Part shown: positions 45,276 through 58,439 of the stretch, piece after piece
How positions within the stretch are numbered: position 1 is the stretch's first letter
How the letters are laid out: every line of letters begins with the position of its first letter
Source: Gnetum montanum
Lineage: Eukaryota > Streptophyta > Gnetopsida > Gnetales > Gnetaceae
Direction: 5' to 3'
DNA: 64,000 bases
Assembly (NCBI GenBank): GCA_015680685.1
Contig: MNCI01011084.1
Coordinates: 1,453 to 65,452 of the forward strand
Position numbers and translations under genes: made by a program
Notes under the pieces: generated by a model
Seen by the model: the letters and a program-made list of their open reading frames with translations, nothing else
Database searches by the model: none
What the model was told of the DNA's origin: nothing

Positions 45276-47500
45276 TTGGTTCCATTACAAGGAATGATAT
45301 CGACATTCTAGTTAGTTAATGTTATACAAGTTTGTTGTATTGAAGTTAACAATTCATTTTTCCTAGAACTTAATATATTTTAAAATACACATTAAATATA
45401 TTGATGAAATATGGCTTCTACACAAGACTAATTTCCCATCTATTGATAGCATTAATGAAGAAAATGACCAAATTCATATTGAGGATACCTAGAATGGACT
45501 AATTCAAAGAAAACTTTCTTATGTTCATATTAATTCTTATTACATTGACTTTACTTTTATATTTTATTAAGATGAATAATTTAGATGGAATTATAGGGCA
45601 ACATCATGTTGCCACTTGATTAGTTTTCCCATTCATGCTTAAAGGTACTATACTAAGCTTTGGTCTTGATCATACCCATGGGGCTTCCAAGTTATAAAGA
45701 ACATGACTAGATCCTATGAGCTGATAAAAGCATAGGCTAGACAAGATGCTATTATGGAGGCTAGGCATGAGCATGATAAGGAAAAACATACACCTCAGCT
45801 GATATTAACATTAGAAAAGGAAGATGTAGAATATTCAACCTCTTGATCTCTTGTCTTGAATATGTAACACTACATGCATCAAAGCCTATGTTCAACTTTG
45901 GCAAATATACTTGGAAGGAATGGAATGGATTCTAGAACAAGGAGAAATTCAAGTCCTAGAACCTTGAGTAGAACTATAAAGAAATAACCAAGAAATTGCC
46001 AAAGGAGATCAAGCTAACAAACCTCTACTAGCCCTTCATAATCTTCATCATCATCATTAATAAGCTCTGATAAAGATAAATGTAAATCTTAAGATAAAAA
46101 ACTTGGTAGGAATGGAAAGAGAAACCAAGATAGACATCTCAAGAAAGATAGAAATCATGATGAAGTTTGATGAGCAACGAGGTGCCCCCTACGTCCAACC
46201 ATATGAATCACAAGCATTCACGCATGATCCAGTCAAATTCCATGGATGGGATTAGTTGTGGCATCTAGATCACTATGCCTTGATCACAGTTCACTGTGTT
46301 CCTACTTGGACTAGTGGTAGCTTTGTCACATATGGTTTAGTCCAGAGCGAGGCATATGATTTTTATTATTTTATATTTTATTATTCTACGATTAACAATA
46401 GGTTGAAACTTAATTTATAATCAATTCAACTAATCTGATTACTAATTAATACTCAACTACCCTAACATAAGTATTCAATTCCACTTCCTGTGCACATACT
46501 GAACACATAACATTACTGGGTTACCAAATGTTAAGTGTTGTTGGGATTACCAAGAGTCATACACATGTTCAAAGTAGTTATACTTATGTGCTCTATTAAT
46601 TAGCATGCATTAAAATGTAAATATTAACTAAGTACATGAAAAGAAAATTGCATGGAAAGTAAATCTAATATAAGTCAAAGTGCTATAATAAATAAGAATA
46701 AATCTCAATCTTGTTGCCATTCATGGAATATGTCCAAGTACATTGCTAGTCAAATAAGACTTTGTACAACTAACTCAGATCCACTTTGTTGGTAGTCATT
46801 GACTATTATCTAAGATTATGGAATAAAATTACAAGAATTTGGCTACTCTATTGACAAAACTATGAAAAACTAATGCAAAACTATTGCCCAAACCATGTGC
46901 CCAAGTTCTAAATTTATAGGTTGGCCCATACCCCTTGATATCGGATATCCAATGATGCATCTAGGGGCCCAATATTAGGTATCCAATATCGAGGCTCTAA
47001 TATTGGAGCCAAGCAAATCATGACTCATCAAAGTTGAAATGAAAATAGAGGAACATTGGCACAGGAGAAGATATGACGAAGAATATTGGAGGGGCCATCA
47101 TCAGTACAATAGATAATATGATGAACTCAAAAAATATGATGAACCCCTACTAGTCCTGGATAGGGGTCCCATTAATTTTGGACCAATGCAACATACAAAT
47201 CATAGTGTGATCTAGTTGCAAGTTCTGAGGACAATGTTGAGTGGATTGCCAAGAACACTCATGTATATTGTTGTGTTTAATAAATATAAAAGATATTATA
47301 ATACATATGATACAAATGGAAATCCATGTTGCCATGGTGTGGGGTTTAGAAAATATTTAAAATTTTATGTTTTAAATTATTATAAATTTTATCTTTATGA
47401 GATATAGATAATAATAATAAATACACATGCATTGCAATCTGACCTAGGGATATGGGCAATGCTCATGTCACAATCCCTTAAGGGACAAGTGCAACATCAC
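45276..47500 (+). pseudogene. Internal region of that member (gag-like remnant), split by a solo LTR
   Basis: After the decayed primer site the plus strand has short gag-like words (FPIHA.RYYTKLWS, FQVIKNMTRSYELIKA) near 45630-45730, then a Lys/Arg/Asp/Ser-rich stretch near 46080-46160 that resumes after the solo LTR with KMKIEEHWHRRRYDEEYW-like text. No frame exceeds 70 codons. Identification as gag is weak and rests on position and composition. Confidence 0.4.
46168..47030 (-). repeat. Solo LTR (863 bp) with AAGTT target duplications
   Basis: TGATGAGCAAC...GACTCATCA on the plus strand, flanked by AAGTT at 46163-46167 and 47031-47035. Minus-sense TATA CCTATAAATTTAG at about 46908-46920. Array upstream: TTGATATCGGATATCC (46935-46950), CCCAATATTAGGTATCC and CCAATATCGAGG to 46993. 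Confidence 0.95.
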
Positions 47501-48480
47501 ACACAAAAAATGCCATAAAATGGCTCTTAGTCATAACCTTAATGACTCAACACCATGTCGTAGTGTTGTGACCTCATTAGGTAAGTGTGAGTCATCACAA
47601 CATATGAAAATGAGAAAATAAGTATTTTTGTTATTTTAATATTTTATAATATTTTTGGTATTTTAATGTTTAAGGCATCAATAGTGCAAAAGTAAGAAAA
47701 ACTATAAGCCTTATTCATTATGCAAACATTGGACTTTACATAAACTAAACTATTCTTGGCTATGTAACCATGGTAGCACTCTAATAGAGTCTAGCTAAAC
47801 TTGTGAAAGCAACAACTTGGAACACATACAAAACAAGGAAATAATCAATTACCCAAGGGAGGAAGATATTTTCACATGAAATTTGATGTCAAAATCCTAA
47901 AGAAAACACTTAGAATAAATTTCATTTCATACAAAGATCATCCCATGTTTTTATAGTTTTCATAGCACAATAGTAAGGGTTTGCTTGCATCCAGGCATTA
48001 ATGGAGGCCCATCAATGCAACTTGGATAATCCAAAATATACCAGAGATAATAAGTGAGGAAAAGTTCTCAAACTAGAGCATCAATGAGGTGAGTTAGCAC
48101 CCTTATACTAACATAGGAGGTGTGTTGGCATAGGGAACCTATCATACCCCTATCACCATACTTTGTACTCAATTTTCTAGATGAAAGCCAAGAGGCCTAG
48201 GAATAAGTTGAAGCCCTCCATGGGTCTCTTGATGAAGATGAAAACTTTTCAAGAAGTCTAAAACATGCTTCAAACCTACAAGTTGGAATTGGAAGGCAAG
48301 GATGCATACTTGAAAGATAAAAACGTCAACCATGTATGTGAAAAGCATAAATACTAGGTGCATGTGACACATGCTAATTCCAAAGCTTATAATTGACTTA
48401 TAGAATGCCATTGGATGACTCATCATACCTCCATGACTAAGTAAATCTAGTCCCATAACTTTAAAGCTCAAAACACAAGA
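47501..48480 (-). other. Decayed LTR-like segment
   Basis: The minus strand has CTATAAAAACATGGG (about 47947-47961) preceded by repeated TTAG/GTGCTAACTC-type words (48080-48110), a layout like the LTRs around 51.7 kb. CACAATCCCTTAAGGGACA at 47479-47497 could be an LTR edge. No target duplication or partner was confirmed. Confidence 0.35.
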
Positions 48481-51060
48481 CTCAAACTAGACACAATACA
48501 TGATTAATGTGGAGGATATAATGGACAAATGAATAAATCATGACTATGTTATAATAAAGTACAAGCCACCTCATCAAGAAGTACTAGGAGATGATGGTTG
48601 AGAAAAGAATCCCCTTGATGTGCCTGCTTAGTAGGAAAAAAAGCTAGAACAGCTAGGTATAAACATGTGAAATCAATGCAGTTGTTTCCTTAGGTTTGTT
48701 ACCCTTGCTTGGAGATATTGATTTTTCTCATGCATTAATCCTTTCTCTCACATAAATGCTTTTTACCACTTCTTAGCATTAGCATGGAATTACTCATGAC
48801 TCCTCTTAGCTTGCAAGAGCTTGCATTGGACAACACCTAGTTCTATTGTTGCTCAATGAATTTTCTCTTCTAGTCACATGCATGATTAACTTGCTAAAGT
48901 TAGAACCCCATAGAAATACCTTCTTCATTCTACTTGCATGTCCTCGTTAGCCTTCCTGAGCCTTCTCTCAAGGACAGCAATATCTGCTATGTGGTAGAGA
49001 ATGCACATATTTTCAATAGGTGCATTTTCTCCTATAATGTTTGTTCATCTAAAGCCATCTGATAGATTTTGACATGTAAGGTGTTGAAATTCTTCTTCAC
49101 TTCACACCTCTTCTTGAGAAATCATTCATTTAATAGAGCTACAAGTTTGTGCAATCTATGCACCTCAACATCCCAGGTCATCTAATTAATTATATGAATC
49201 TTTTTTAGCTCATTAGTTTTCCTAGTAGTCTTACTTATGAAATTTTGCTACAAGTTCCATTGCTCTTTTTTGGTGTGAAGGTACTTTTCTCAAAATTGGA
49301 TCGTGATTTTACTTTTGTCCTCCAAACTTTGCACATGTTGAGAAAGAGAAAGCACTTGTTTTTTTCTTTTCCTAGCTCATTATTTTCCATTTTTTGGACT
49401 AATGCTTTAACATTTTGATTTGGTGCTTAAAGCAATCTTACATAAATATAACTTCCTCATCAATCCAATGCATCTTAAAGAGTTCAACCTCTAGGTATTT
49501 GATCCACACCTCTAGAGTAATTGTGGAAGGTGCTGGTATCAATGATGTAAGATGCTCTAATTGTTCATGCACAACTCTAGCTTTTTTGAAGCTAAAAATT
49601 TTTAGTTAGCATCAACACTTTCCAACTTAGCTTGTACCTTGACAAGTTTATTCTCAAATATAGTGCTGATGTTCTTAAAAAGTAACTTAGTACTAGTAAC
49701 AACTCTTTGCTTCTCTACCACTAGCGACTAGTCCCAGGTTGATTGATGAATAATTGAAGAACTTCAACTGTATGTTAGATGTTATGCATGCTATGTTGTG
49801 ATTAGTGTCAAGATAAAATAGTCCATGAAGGCACATGAGTTTTAGATTGAGTAGGAACATCAAAATGATCCATGGATGGATCATTCAACAATGGGTAAGG
49901 AAACTAGAAGAGATCCTCTCTTATGGCCTCACCACTCACAATGGCTTTCATCATTTGTAGAAAATTGCTACCAAGGTTTTACAATCCTTTAACATAGATT
50001 GTAGGAGCCTACCCCTAATCTTTAATATGCATGACAAGCCAAGAACCATCACTAGGAAGAAGTTCTTGGCTTCACCTAATGCTAAAGCTAGGAGGTTGGA
50101 AAATGGATCAGCTAGGCCATTGCACCTATGTTCATTGAGATACTTGAGGTGAAATTGGTGTTTTGGATTGGCACTAGAAACGATAGTCTCAAGGTCAAAT
50201 ATAGGATATATTTGTGAAAGGCATCTCATCCTTTGAGCCCATTATAGCTCCAATGACCTTAGGATGTTGTCATGGACCAACCACCATTACGTTCTTTTAG
50301 TTTGCCATACCTACTATTATGGGATGTCTTCCACATGATTCACTATGCTTACTAGTTCATAAATTTTTATGATAAGTCCTAGAAATGCATAAACCTCCCT
50401 CCTATCTCTAGACACATATTTGATCTTTTGGATTAGGCCCTTGTAGAAAAAATATGGGATGTTGATGGTACACTTTTTTTTCATTATGCCATAACCTTAG
50501 CCCCGTAGGTAGAGATGCTCGATGGATGTTTAGTGAGCATAAAGTTATGCATGAAAATTTTTCACATAGAATTTTGGACTAGGATATGTTTTAACATTTT
50601 CTCCTTAGATTTATTCATGTCAAAGGCCTCCAACATGATCCTTGACCTGAGCTTGGGCTTAGTCTTTTGGATTTGTAACCACTAGTTATTGATTGGTTCA
50701 TTTGGGAATCTTGTAGTTCATGAGATTACCCATGTAGAAATAGGAATAAGAGCTTCACCAAGGAAGTTCATGGTACCATTAGTAGTGAGGTTTTTGTAGA
50801 ACTGATCTATCTCATGTCAGTATCATGTGAAAGGTTACATGATGTAATCATAGAAGCCCATTTGTTGTAGCGACTCCTTGAGCTGAGGAGGACCAAGCTT
50901 AAGGAAGTAACGATAGTTCTTTTTCTCATGAATGGATTGTTGGTTGATATTATGAGCACTAACACCCTGTTGGATGTTATCTACATCCTCATCTTCATCT
51001 TCAACCAACTCCTCCAACACTTTCTTAGTTGCCTGCTATTATACATGTGCTTGACCCAAG
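48480..51060 (-). pseudogene. Minus-strand relative of the coiled-coil ORF, strongly decayed
   Basis: From 51020 the minus strand reads LEELVEDEDEDVDNIQQ, then NYRYFLKLGPPQLKESLQQ (51020-50835), QFYKNLTTNGTMNFLGEALIPISTW and RFPNEPINN (about 50800-50690), a layout like the plant-transposon-protein/Athila-ORF1 N-terminal domain (FY.NL...G....G..I.I....I...LP.E.I). 50229-49951 (DLETIVSSANPKHQFHLKYL) and K/E/L-rich helices down to about 48900 would be the central part and coiled coil. Stops are frequent. It is far more decayed than the plus-strand copies and its membership in the same family is an inference. Confidence 0.45.
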
Positions 51061-51479
51061 GATTGAGAATGTGACTACCTACCTTTTGATCTACCTTTGT
51101 GTGGAGGTATTTTTGGAGTAGGGCCTATAGACTCTAGGTTACAAATTAGGGAATTGAAGTTATTTCCCTTATTCCATCTTAGGAACTAGTGGTTCACATA
51201 AAGGTTCATAAATAGAGGCTTGATATTATTCAACCTTAGCCCTCCTTAATTAATAGAGTATAGATCACAATCACCTCAACATTATTAGTTATGAAATCTA
51301 CTAAAAATCAAGTTTTCCATAGACATCATACTACCATTACAAAAGTTGTATATAAGAACAATGATAAATATGATTCCTTGAGAAAAACTTGAAAAACATA
51401 ATCAAAATCGTTAAATTATGGTGTGTGTGGATAAGTATAGATGAGGTAGAAATGCTTAAATAACTACCAAAAACATTAA

Positions 51480-51830
51480 ATTCATACTTGAAGTGGTGTT
51501 TCTCCCTCACAACTAAGTGACAAAATACTAGGCTTGAACCATTGCTAGAACACCAAGGATAGGAAGACCTAGGAAGAATGTGTGAAAAATATTACCAATC
51601 CACTTGCAAGGTGAAAATTTTGATAGAGTTTTTCTTATTTTTGATCCATGGGAGTAAATGACAAGAGAAAAATACAAAAGAAATAGTGTGAGGCAAAGTT
51701 TGGGAACCCCAACTATATATAGGCTCATTGACATAGAAGTGCACTAGCACAGGAGTGCCAATGCTCCTATACTGATGCAAGGATGCAATAATGCACCCAT
51801 CCAAATAAGGATAATTTTCCTAACTTTGTT
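51480..51830 (-). promoter_or_regulatory. LTR-type promoter of the minus-strand relative
   Basis: Minus strand CCTATATATAGTTGGGG at about 51706-51722, preceded by a run of short dyads (GGAGCATTGGCACTCC, GTGCTAGTGCAC, 51731-51770). It sits upstream of the 51.0-48.5 kb ORF remnant, so it is the likely 5' LTR U3. LTR edges were not found. Confidence 0.4.
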
Positions 51831-54800
51831 CCTTCATGTCCTCTACTTATCTTCAACTACTACCAAAGCATTTTTTGAGGTCCATACTAGGCCAAAATCA
51901 TTTAAGATTAACCTCACAAGATGTACAATGAGCAAAATAAGAAGAGCATTATAAACTTATCATAGACAATATTGTGGATCTTGGGAAAAGTTGATTGGTT
52001 AATATGTACAATCCCATGAATCAAGGGATATAAAAGTAGGGTTAGAATAATAGGAGGGAGATTATAGCACTAAGAATAATAAAATATTTTCATAATAGAG
52101 CTAGATCAAAAGATTTTAGCATGGTCAAACCTTGAAGCATGAGGAATTGATACTTACACAAGTGGAAGACCAATTAAGTACCGTATGCAATGCAATGTTT
52201 ACCATCACTAGGAGATTATCTTTGGTTGCATCACATATGATGCTTACATTCCAAGGATTTATAAGTGAGTCCTCCTCAAAGAAGAAAATTATCTTTATTG
52301 CCCATGTAAAACCTATTTTTGAGACACCCATGAAATCTCAACAACTAGTGAGACATTAGCATCAAACACATGTCCATCCCCTTGGATGGCTAGATCTCAT
52401 CCTTTATGTTACTTGATAGACCTCATGCCAAATAAAACTATGGATAAGAAAGGAATAGAAGAGATGAAAAATAAATAATGAATTAGAGAGAGAGAAAGGA
52501 AGGAAGTACAACATCATTGAAATCTTAGCCAATCATTCAATTAGCTCATGAAGCATGTGAGCACATCATACACTTCTTGAGAGATCCACTATTACATCCT
52601 TTCATTACTCCTCATTCATATAATAGGAATCAACCTCCAAGTACTAGGTCATACCTACTTGATCTAGTGCCATCTAGCCTTGATTCTTTCATAGCCTAAC
52701 CATTGATATGTACCAAACCAAGGTAACAAGCTACCAAACATCTAGAAGTCCAAATTTTGGTTTGATTTTTCTCCATTCATACATGTATACATGACAAGCT
52801 CCATAAATTTGGCTCTACTAGAAATCTTTCATTGATCCCCTTGGTTGTGCTAACAATCCCACATCCCCATAAGAAGCACAATACCATGACAATTAAGAGA
52901 ATTTTCCAAGTTCAAAGCTGGTCAAGATTAGGTTAAAGTATTTACTCCATGTGCTACTTAATAATATAATTAATACACATTTTTTGAATAAGAATAAATA
53001 TATAAATATAAAAAATACATAATAAATAATACCATTAATTCATACATACATATCAAAGCCCAACAACATGAAATAGTAAGTACATAACCATAAAATACAT
53101 CAAACTACTAACATGCATAATGCACACCCATGCATAAGAAACACAATCTTAATAAAGAATCATAGGTACCAAGAATACCAAATAATATAGGATGTTATAG
53201 TGACTCTATGAGATTTAGATTTTTAGGCTTCTCTTTAATGATTTTTTATGATATCTTAAAATAAGGTTGAAATGATGATATGCTTGATATAAGGAAATCA
53301 AAGTGAAATAGATGAAACAACTAATATGCTAAAATTAATGAAATTGTTATTCTAATTTTCTATCTTTACAAACATGATAGATAAATCTATTCATAAAATA
53401 GTCTAATAGATAGAGAGCATCAAAATATTAACACTCAAGAGAGAAATAAACATAAACATGGAGGTAAATCATAAACTTCTCTTACAATCATGAATGAAAT
53501 GACGTATCAATGCAATGCCTCATAAGGAGATGCTTTTGTGAGCACTTTTGACTCTACTTCAAAGGGTGAAGAAGTTCCTCACATTCTCTTATATTATATT
53601 ATGATTAGAAATTAAGGTGCCTAAGAGCACACTCAATCTCTTGGGGAGTTCTCTAGTCTCTTAAATCTCTCTAATTTATATTTTCTTATTATCTTAAAAA
53701 GAATTCACTATTGGATTGTGTTCTTGATACAATGGCCATACATCTCCTTATATAGCCTTTGGAGAATGATTGGCTAAACCATGGTTGGATTACTTGATCC
53801 ATAGGTATAGTATGATTAGCCACTAATGTGATTGCAAATTACATCTTGAAGAGAGATTTAGTGGAAGGTAGGTGATGCTAGGTGGCCCATATGATTTCAA
53901 TGATTCTCCACTAGATAATTGTCTTTGGAGTGGTTCCAACATATATGAGAGTAAACACTTATAATCTTGTATGCTCTTGAGTGGTTCCAAGTAAGAGATG
54001 GGTGTCATGTTGTAAGAGGACCTACTCTGACTTTTCTTCTTTCTCCTTTTTCATGTTTTCTTTTTTTAAAAAAAATCTTTTTTCATGCCTCTTTTTATTT
54101 TTTTCTTTACTTCTTAAGTGGTAATTTCTCTATATTTTTATTCTTATAGATTCTTCCATGATTCTTCTTTATTGACTAAATTTTATCATTTTGAATACAT
54201 CATAAGAATCAAGATGACATCAAATGTAGATCATGGAAGAATTATAAAATTTGTGACAATTTTTCCTTTAATGTATATTTGATGGAGCCTCAATGATCCT
54301 TTCTTTATAATTATAAATTTTATTGATGACATCTCCTTTATTGGTTTCTATGCTTGATGTATGCTAAAGTCTTTCATTCCTTTCATTAATGATTCTTCTT
54401 TAAGATCTTCAAGTTGTTTCTTGGTGCTTAATAAAGTATTTTTTTTTCTCTTTTTCTCTCTTCTTTTTTCATCTTATTTATCTTTTTTAATTATTTTATC
54501 TTTTAAGGTTCTGACTTGAATGCTCACATGTCATGATTTCTTAATGTTTTTATTCTTTAGATGATTTTTTCTTCCTTTTTCAATGATCTCCTTTATGGTA
54601 TTATAATTTGTCTTTCTTGGCCTTAATGTGGTTTTTTTTGTATACTTTAATGCTTCTAATTTTATTGGAAGCTTTGAAATTTCAATGGATTTCCATTGTT
54701 AACCATGATATATGTTTTGAATCTCACATGGAGGTTTTCAAGCCTTCTTTGACCTCATGGATAATTTTACATTTTGGAGCCTCTTCAGTATCAATTAGGC

Positions 54801-55475
54801 TAGGGAAGATTTTTAGCCTATTTTGACCTCTTAGATCATCTCGCCTCTTGAGAATTTTGGAGCTTCTTACGTCTAAACTAGGCCTATGGATGATTATCAA
54901 CCCCTCTTTACCTCTATGATCTTTTTCTTCTTTAGCATTACATTTTTTGATATTGGGATGGATGCCTCTATGAGAATTTAAAATGGCAAAGATTACAACA
55001 TGAGAATATTTGACACATGGCATATGAAAATGAAACAAATTAGGGATATTATGGTAAGCCCCATGATTCTTTGACATCCAAACTTTTATGCAATGGTCCT
55101 CCTTGAGATTTGAGACCTAAACAAAAAAAATTTTATATCAGTTGGCAAAGTTTGTGAATAGAAACCATTTTTTGGATTTTTTCTTTTAAACTTCTATGAT
55201 AAAAAATCATTAAACAAAATTTACTTCTAAGATTAGAACATATTATCTAATACCTAAATTCATAAATTTTTTTTTGTAGTGAAATATGATTTCTTTAAGC
55301 TTCTTGGATCAACTAGCCTTGCTTGAGAATTCAATTGATAAGTTAATCACAATTGGAATGATATGAAGTGTCTTGATGATGGTTTTGCATATCATGAATG
55401 AACTTATGATAGAGTCATGGTGCTTTACCATAGGTCCTAGTTAGGTTGTGATCTATCAAGGTGCTGAAAATCTTG
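51831..55475. other. Old repeat debris, no genes recognised
   Basis: Contents seen: a GA-rich patch (about 52477-52506), a minus-strand TATA-like GGCTATATAAGGAGATG (about 53740-53756) that suggests another LTR, T-rich low-complexity DNA (54030-54560) and two degenerate copies of a roughly 85-bp unit (TTTGACCTC...TTTTGGAGC.TCTT) at about 54747-54880. Open frames (55077-54724 and 54608-54826) follow that repeat and show no family. Confidence 0.5.
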
Positions 55476-55480
55476 ATCAT

Positions 55481-56312
55481 TGATGAGTCGCATTTTGGAC
55501 GACAGTGATATCGCATCCACGATATTGCAGCCCAGTAGCGATATTGCATACACGATATCGCAGCTTGTCTCCTCATCTATAAATAAGAGGTAGATAGATC
55601 CGATAGGTAGATTTTTTCTATTTTTAGTTTAAGTGTTAAGTTTTTGTTTTTGTTTTTCCTCTCAGCCCTTTTCCTCTCAGTGTATGCTCGTAGTGTGGTG
55701 AATGTAATTGTACGACATATTTTATTCGAGTGTGATGTACTTGGACACACACATGACCAGCAATACAAATCAATGTTACTTCATCATTGTAGCATTCACT
55801 TAGTTTAATCATTTAATTAATTTTTATTTACTACTTTCCTAGTTAATATCTCTCACCCTTAAACTCCTTTTAAACACGGAATGAGTACGACTTGATTACG
55901 ACCATTTAAGTGTGACTACTTGGTAACCCAGTAGCATACCTAGGATCTGCACTTGGTAATCCTAGTGGTAGTCATACATGAAGTCCAAGATGTGTATGGA
56001 TAATCAAGGTATGGATGCTCACTGCACTTAGGCTAGCTTAGATTCTCTCTTATCCTTTCTCTCTTAGCATAGTTAATATTACCTTCCATTGCCTTCAGGA
56101 GTAGCATTAGGTTAGAAACACATCATACACCTCACTCTGGACTAAACCATACGTGACAAAGCTAATACTAGTCCAGGTGAGAAGACAGTGAACTGTGACC
56201 CAAGGCTAACTATCTAGATGCCACAACTAGTTCGTATATGGAGTTTGACTGGATCGCACATGTAACGCTCGTATTCATATGGTTGAGTGTAGGGGTATCT
56301 TGCCACTCATCA
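55481..56312 (+). repeat. 5' LTR (832 bp)
   Basis: TGATGAGTCGC...GCCACTCATCA (11-bp imperfect terminal inverted repeats). U3 array 55506-55563, TATA (TATAAATA) 55578-55585, and the conserved blocks TTTATTCGAGTGTGATGTAC, TTGGTAACCCAGTAGC and ATGGTTGAGTGTAGGGGTAT. Confidence 0.96.
55506..55585 (+). promoter_or_regulatory. GATATC palindrome array and TATA box (5' LTR)
   Basis: Four GATATYGCA units (55506-55515, 55519-55529, 55538-55548, 55552-55562) form two roughly 33-bp tandem repeats, each a pair of dyads joined by CATNCAC; the last ends 15 bp before TATAAATA. Confidence 0.85.
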
Positions 56313-56313
56313 T

Positions 56314-56332
56314 TGGCGCCATTGCCGGGGAC
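56314..56332 (+). other. Asp-tRNA-type primer-binding site, well preserved
   Basis: TGGCGCCATTGCCGGGGAC one base after the LTR end; complementary to the 3' end of plant tRNA-Asp at all but one position (A for G after GGCGCC). Confidence 0.9.
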
Positions 56333-56453
56333 AGTGCTAGTTATCTAGATTAGTTATATCATACAAGGTTGTTGTAAAGAAACTAATAATATATCTTTTA
56401 AGAAGAAATAATTATAAAAGGTCACACATAAATTCACACAAAACTTCACAACC

Positions 56454-58439
56454 ATGCCTGTACTACAAGACTATAACAATGCCACATCTAGTGAGGAAGT
56501 TCATTGGAGGACCAACAAACTATATGACAATGAAGATTGGAGTACACAACCCAAGGTGGGGGTTTCTTATAAACATAAATGAAAGAAATGCCATCCCAAC
56601 ACACGAAAGCATAAATTACCCAAAGACGATGAACCCCCACTAGCCACTACAAGCCTAACGCAAATACAAGAGGCTGTTCGAATCTCCCGTAGGAATCATA
56701 AAGAGAGCCATCTACCCAAGCTCGATTTAAACAACTTCCCTACTTTTTCAGGAGGCTATGACTTGGATCTGCAACAACATTTACTAGCCTTCTATGATGC
56801 CTATACATGGAACAATATTGATAATGGTTGGCAAAAACTCAAGCTCTTCCCTATGACACTCGTTGGCTAAGCAAAAGTATGGTATAGATCGTTAAAACCA
56901 AATTCAATATGAAGTTGGCCAACCATGGTAGAACTCTTTAATGAAATATATCAAACCTATGCAAGAGTATTAGCCTTGAGGAAACAAATCCAAGAGTGGA
57001 AACAAGCATAACATGAACCCTTGGACATTTCCTTAGAAAGATATTATGCACTATTAAATAGCTGTCCAAGCCATGGGTTTTCTGAGGAAAGGCTAATGTA
57101 CCATATCATTGATGGGCTTTGTGATATAACAAGAAAAACCATAGGGATGTATGCCCAAGGACAACTATACGAACTACAAAACCATCAAGTCCAATAGCTT
57201 ATTAAGCAGGTAGCTAAAGAAGAAGGAGATATGGCTAGATGGGAAAGTGTTTAAAAACATCAATGGGACCAAAATCTCAACTTAACAAAGGTCCATAATC
57301 ATAAAAAGGAGAGATAAACCAATCTCAAGGAGGAAGAACCATCTTTTCCAACACAAAAATCGCTAGAAGAAGTAAAGGAAAAGATCAATAAGATGTTGGA
57401 ATGGACGTATAAAAAGTGTGGATAATTTATCGGTATCATTGGAGATAGAGTTTTGACAACCCAAGAAGCAGGACAAAGTACCAGTACACAATCAGAAAGA
57501 AGGGATAAGGAAAATAAGAGCTCAACTGCCAATCATACATATGAATGCAACATTTTCCTTTATGATCACCCCAAGGGCCAATGCCCAATCTTGTTACATT
57601 TATATGAGCATTGGGAAAACAAGTTACACCTAGAGTTTGTACAAAGATACTTTGTTCGATCATAGTGGCGACAATCCCAGTCGTGGGGGTAACCACTCCT
57701 AAACTGGAGACACCCTTCATACCAGCCGAACCCAAATGCTTAGCTAGTCCAATACCCTATTTTTTCAACTGGGCCAACCTACTGTATCTCACCACAGTAC
57801 CATTCTCCTTAATACTATCAACCCATGTCCTCAACTCAACCACCACATTGTGTATCCTATACTTCTTCTCAATTCCAACATTCTCATCCTTTCCTTCCTT
57901 CTACATCACCACCAATTATTCTTGCAGTGTTTGCATCACAGCAATAACCCACGAACATTAATTGTGCTGCTACTGCCAATAGCAGTGAGAGACCTCAACA
58001 ACATCAAAAGTGTCCCTTCTTTAAACATGACCGTAAGAAGGGAAAACACAATTCCAAGGCCACTGCATCCTCCAACTCAGCACAAGTCCCACACTATGGT
58101 GCACCCTTATCTTCAAACCCAACGCCTCATGTAACTCCATTAGGGCCACCAATTAACACTCCAACAATTATACGGCCCAATGAACATAGGCATGGAGAGC
58201 AACGTCCTGATCCTTGCATACCGTCTTCAGGTCACAAACATCATAGTGGGTCAACTCTTTATCCAGGAACCACATCTCATAAATTTCCCTACTATGCTTA
58301 CTATAATCTAGTGTGTGAACCCAAATGGGGTAAGTATGACTAGGGCCCAATATTTCAAACATGCAAGGATCCTCATCTTCCATTTATTAATCCTTGCCAT
58401 CCTCAACCATTTAGTTATGGGGGATATCCCCCATTTTAA
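56454..58439 (+). pseudogene. Stand-alone gag (about 661 codons, several stops, one frame)
   Basis: ATG 56454 (MPVLQDYNNATSSEEVHW) to TAA 58437-58439 (FSYGGYPPF-stop) stay in a single frame with about ten in-frame stops and no frameshift seen. Gag core: HLPKLDLNNFPTFSGGYDLD, NGWQKLKLFPMTLVG, AKVWYRSLKPNSI, LFNEIYQTYARV and YYALLNSCPSHGFSEERL. It then has CNIFLYDHPKGQCP at the zinc-knuckle position (first Cys kept, second changed) and a Pro/Gln/His-rich tail. Same layout as the gags of the Athila-like elements, but it ends in a normal stop with no protease after it. It would package the element's RNA if it worked. Confidence 0.88.

Noticed and set aside
55501-55563. GATATC array as a CRISPR or satellite array
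   Set aside because: Few, short, dyad-symmetric units tied to TATA boxes inside LTRs of a plant genome; no spacers and no long tandem array.
57436-57735. Minus-strand open frames over the plus-strand gag
   Set aside because: They lie opposite the gag frame, which is continuous in one phase from 56454 to 58439.
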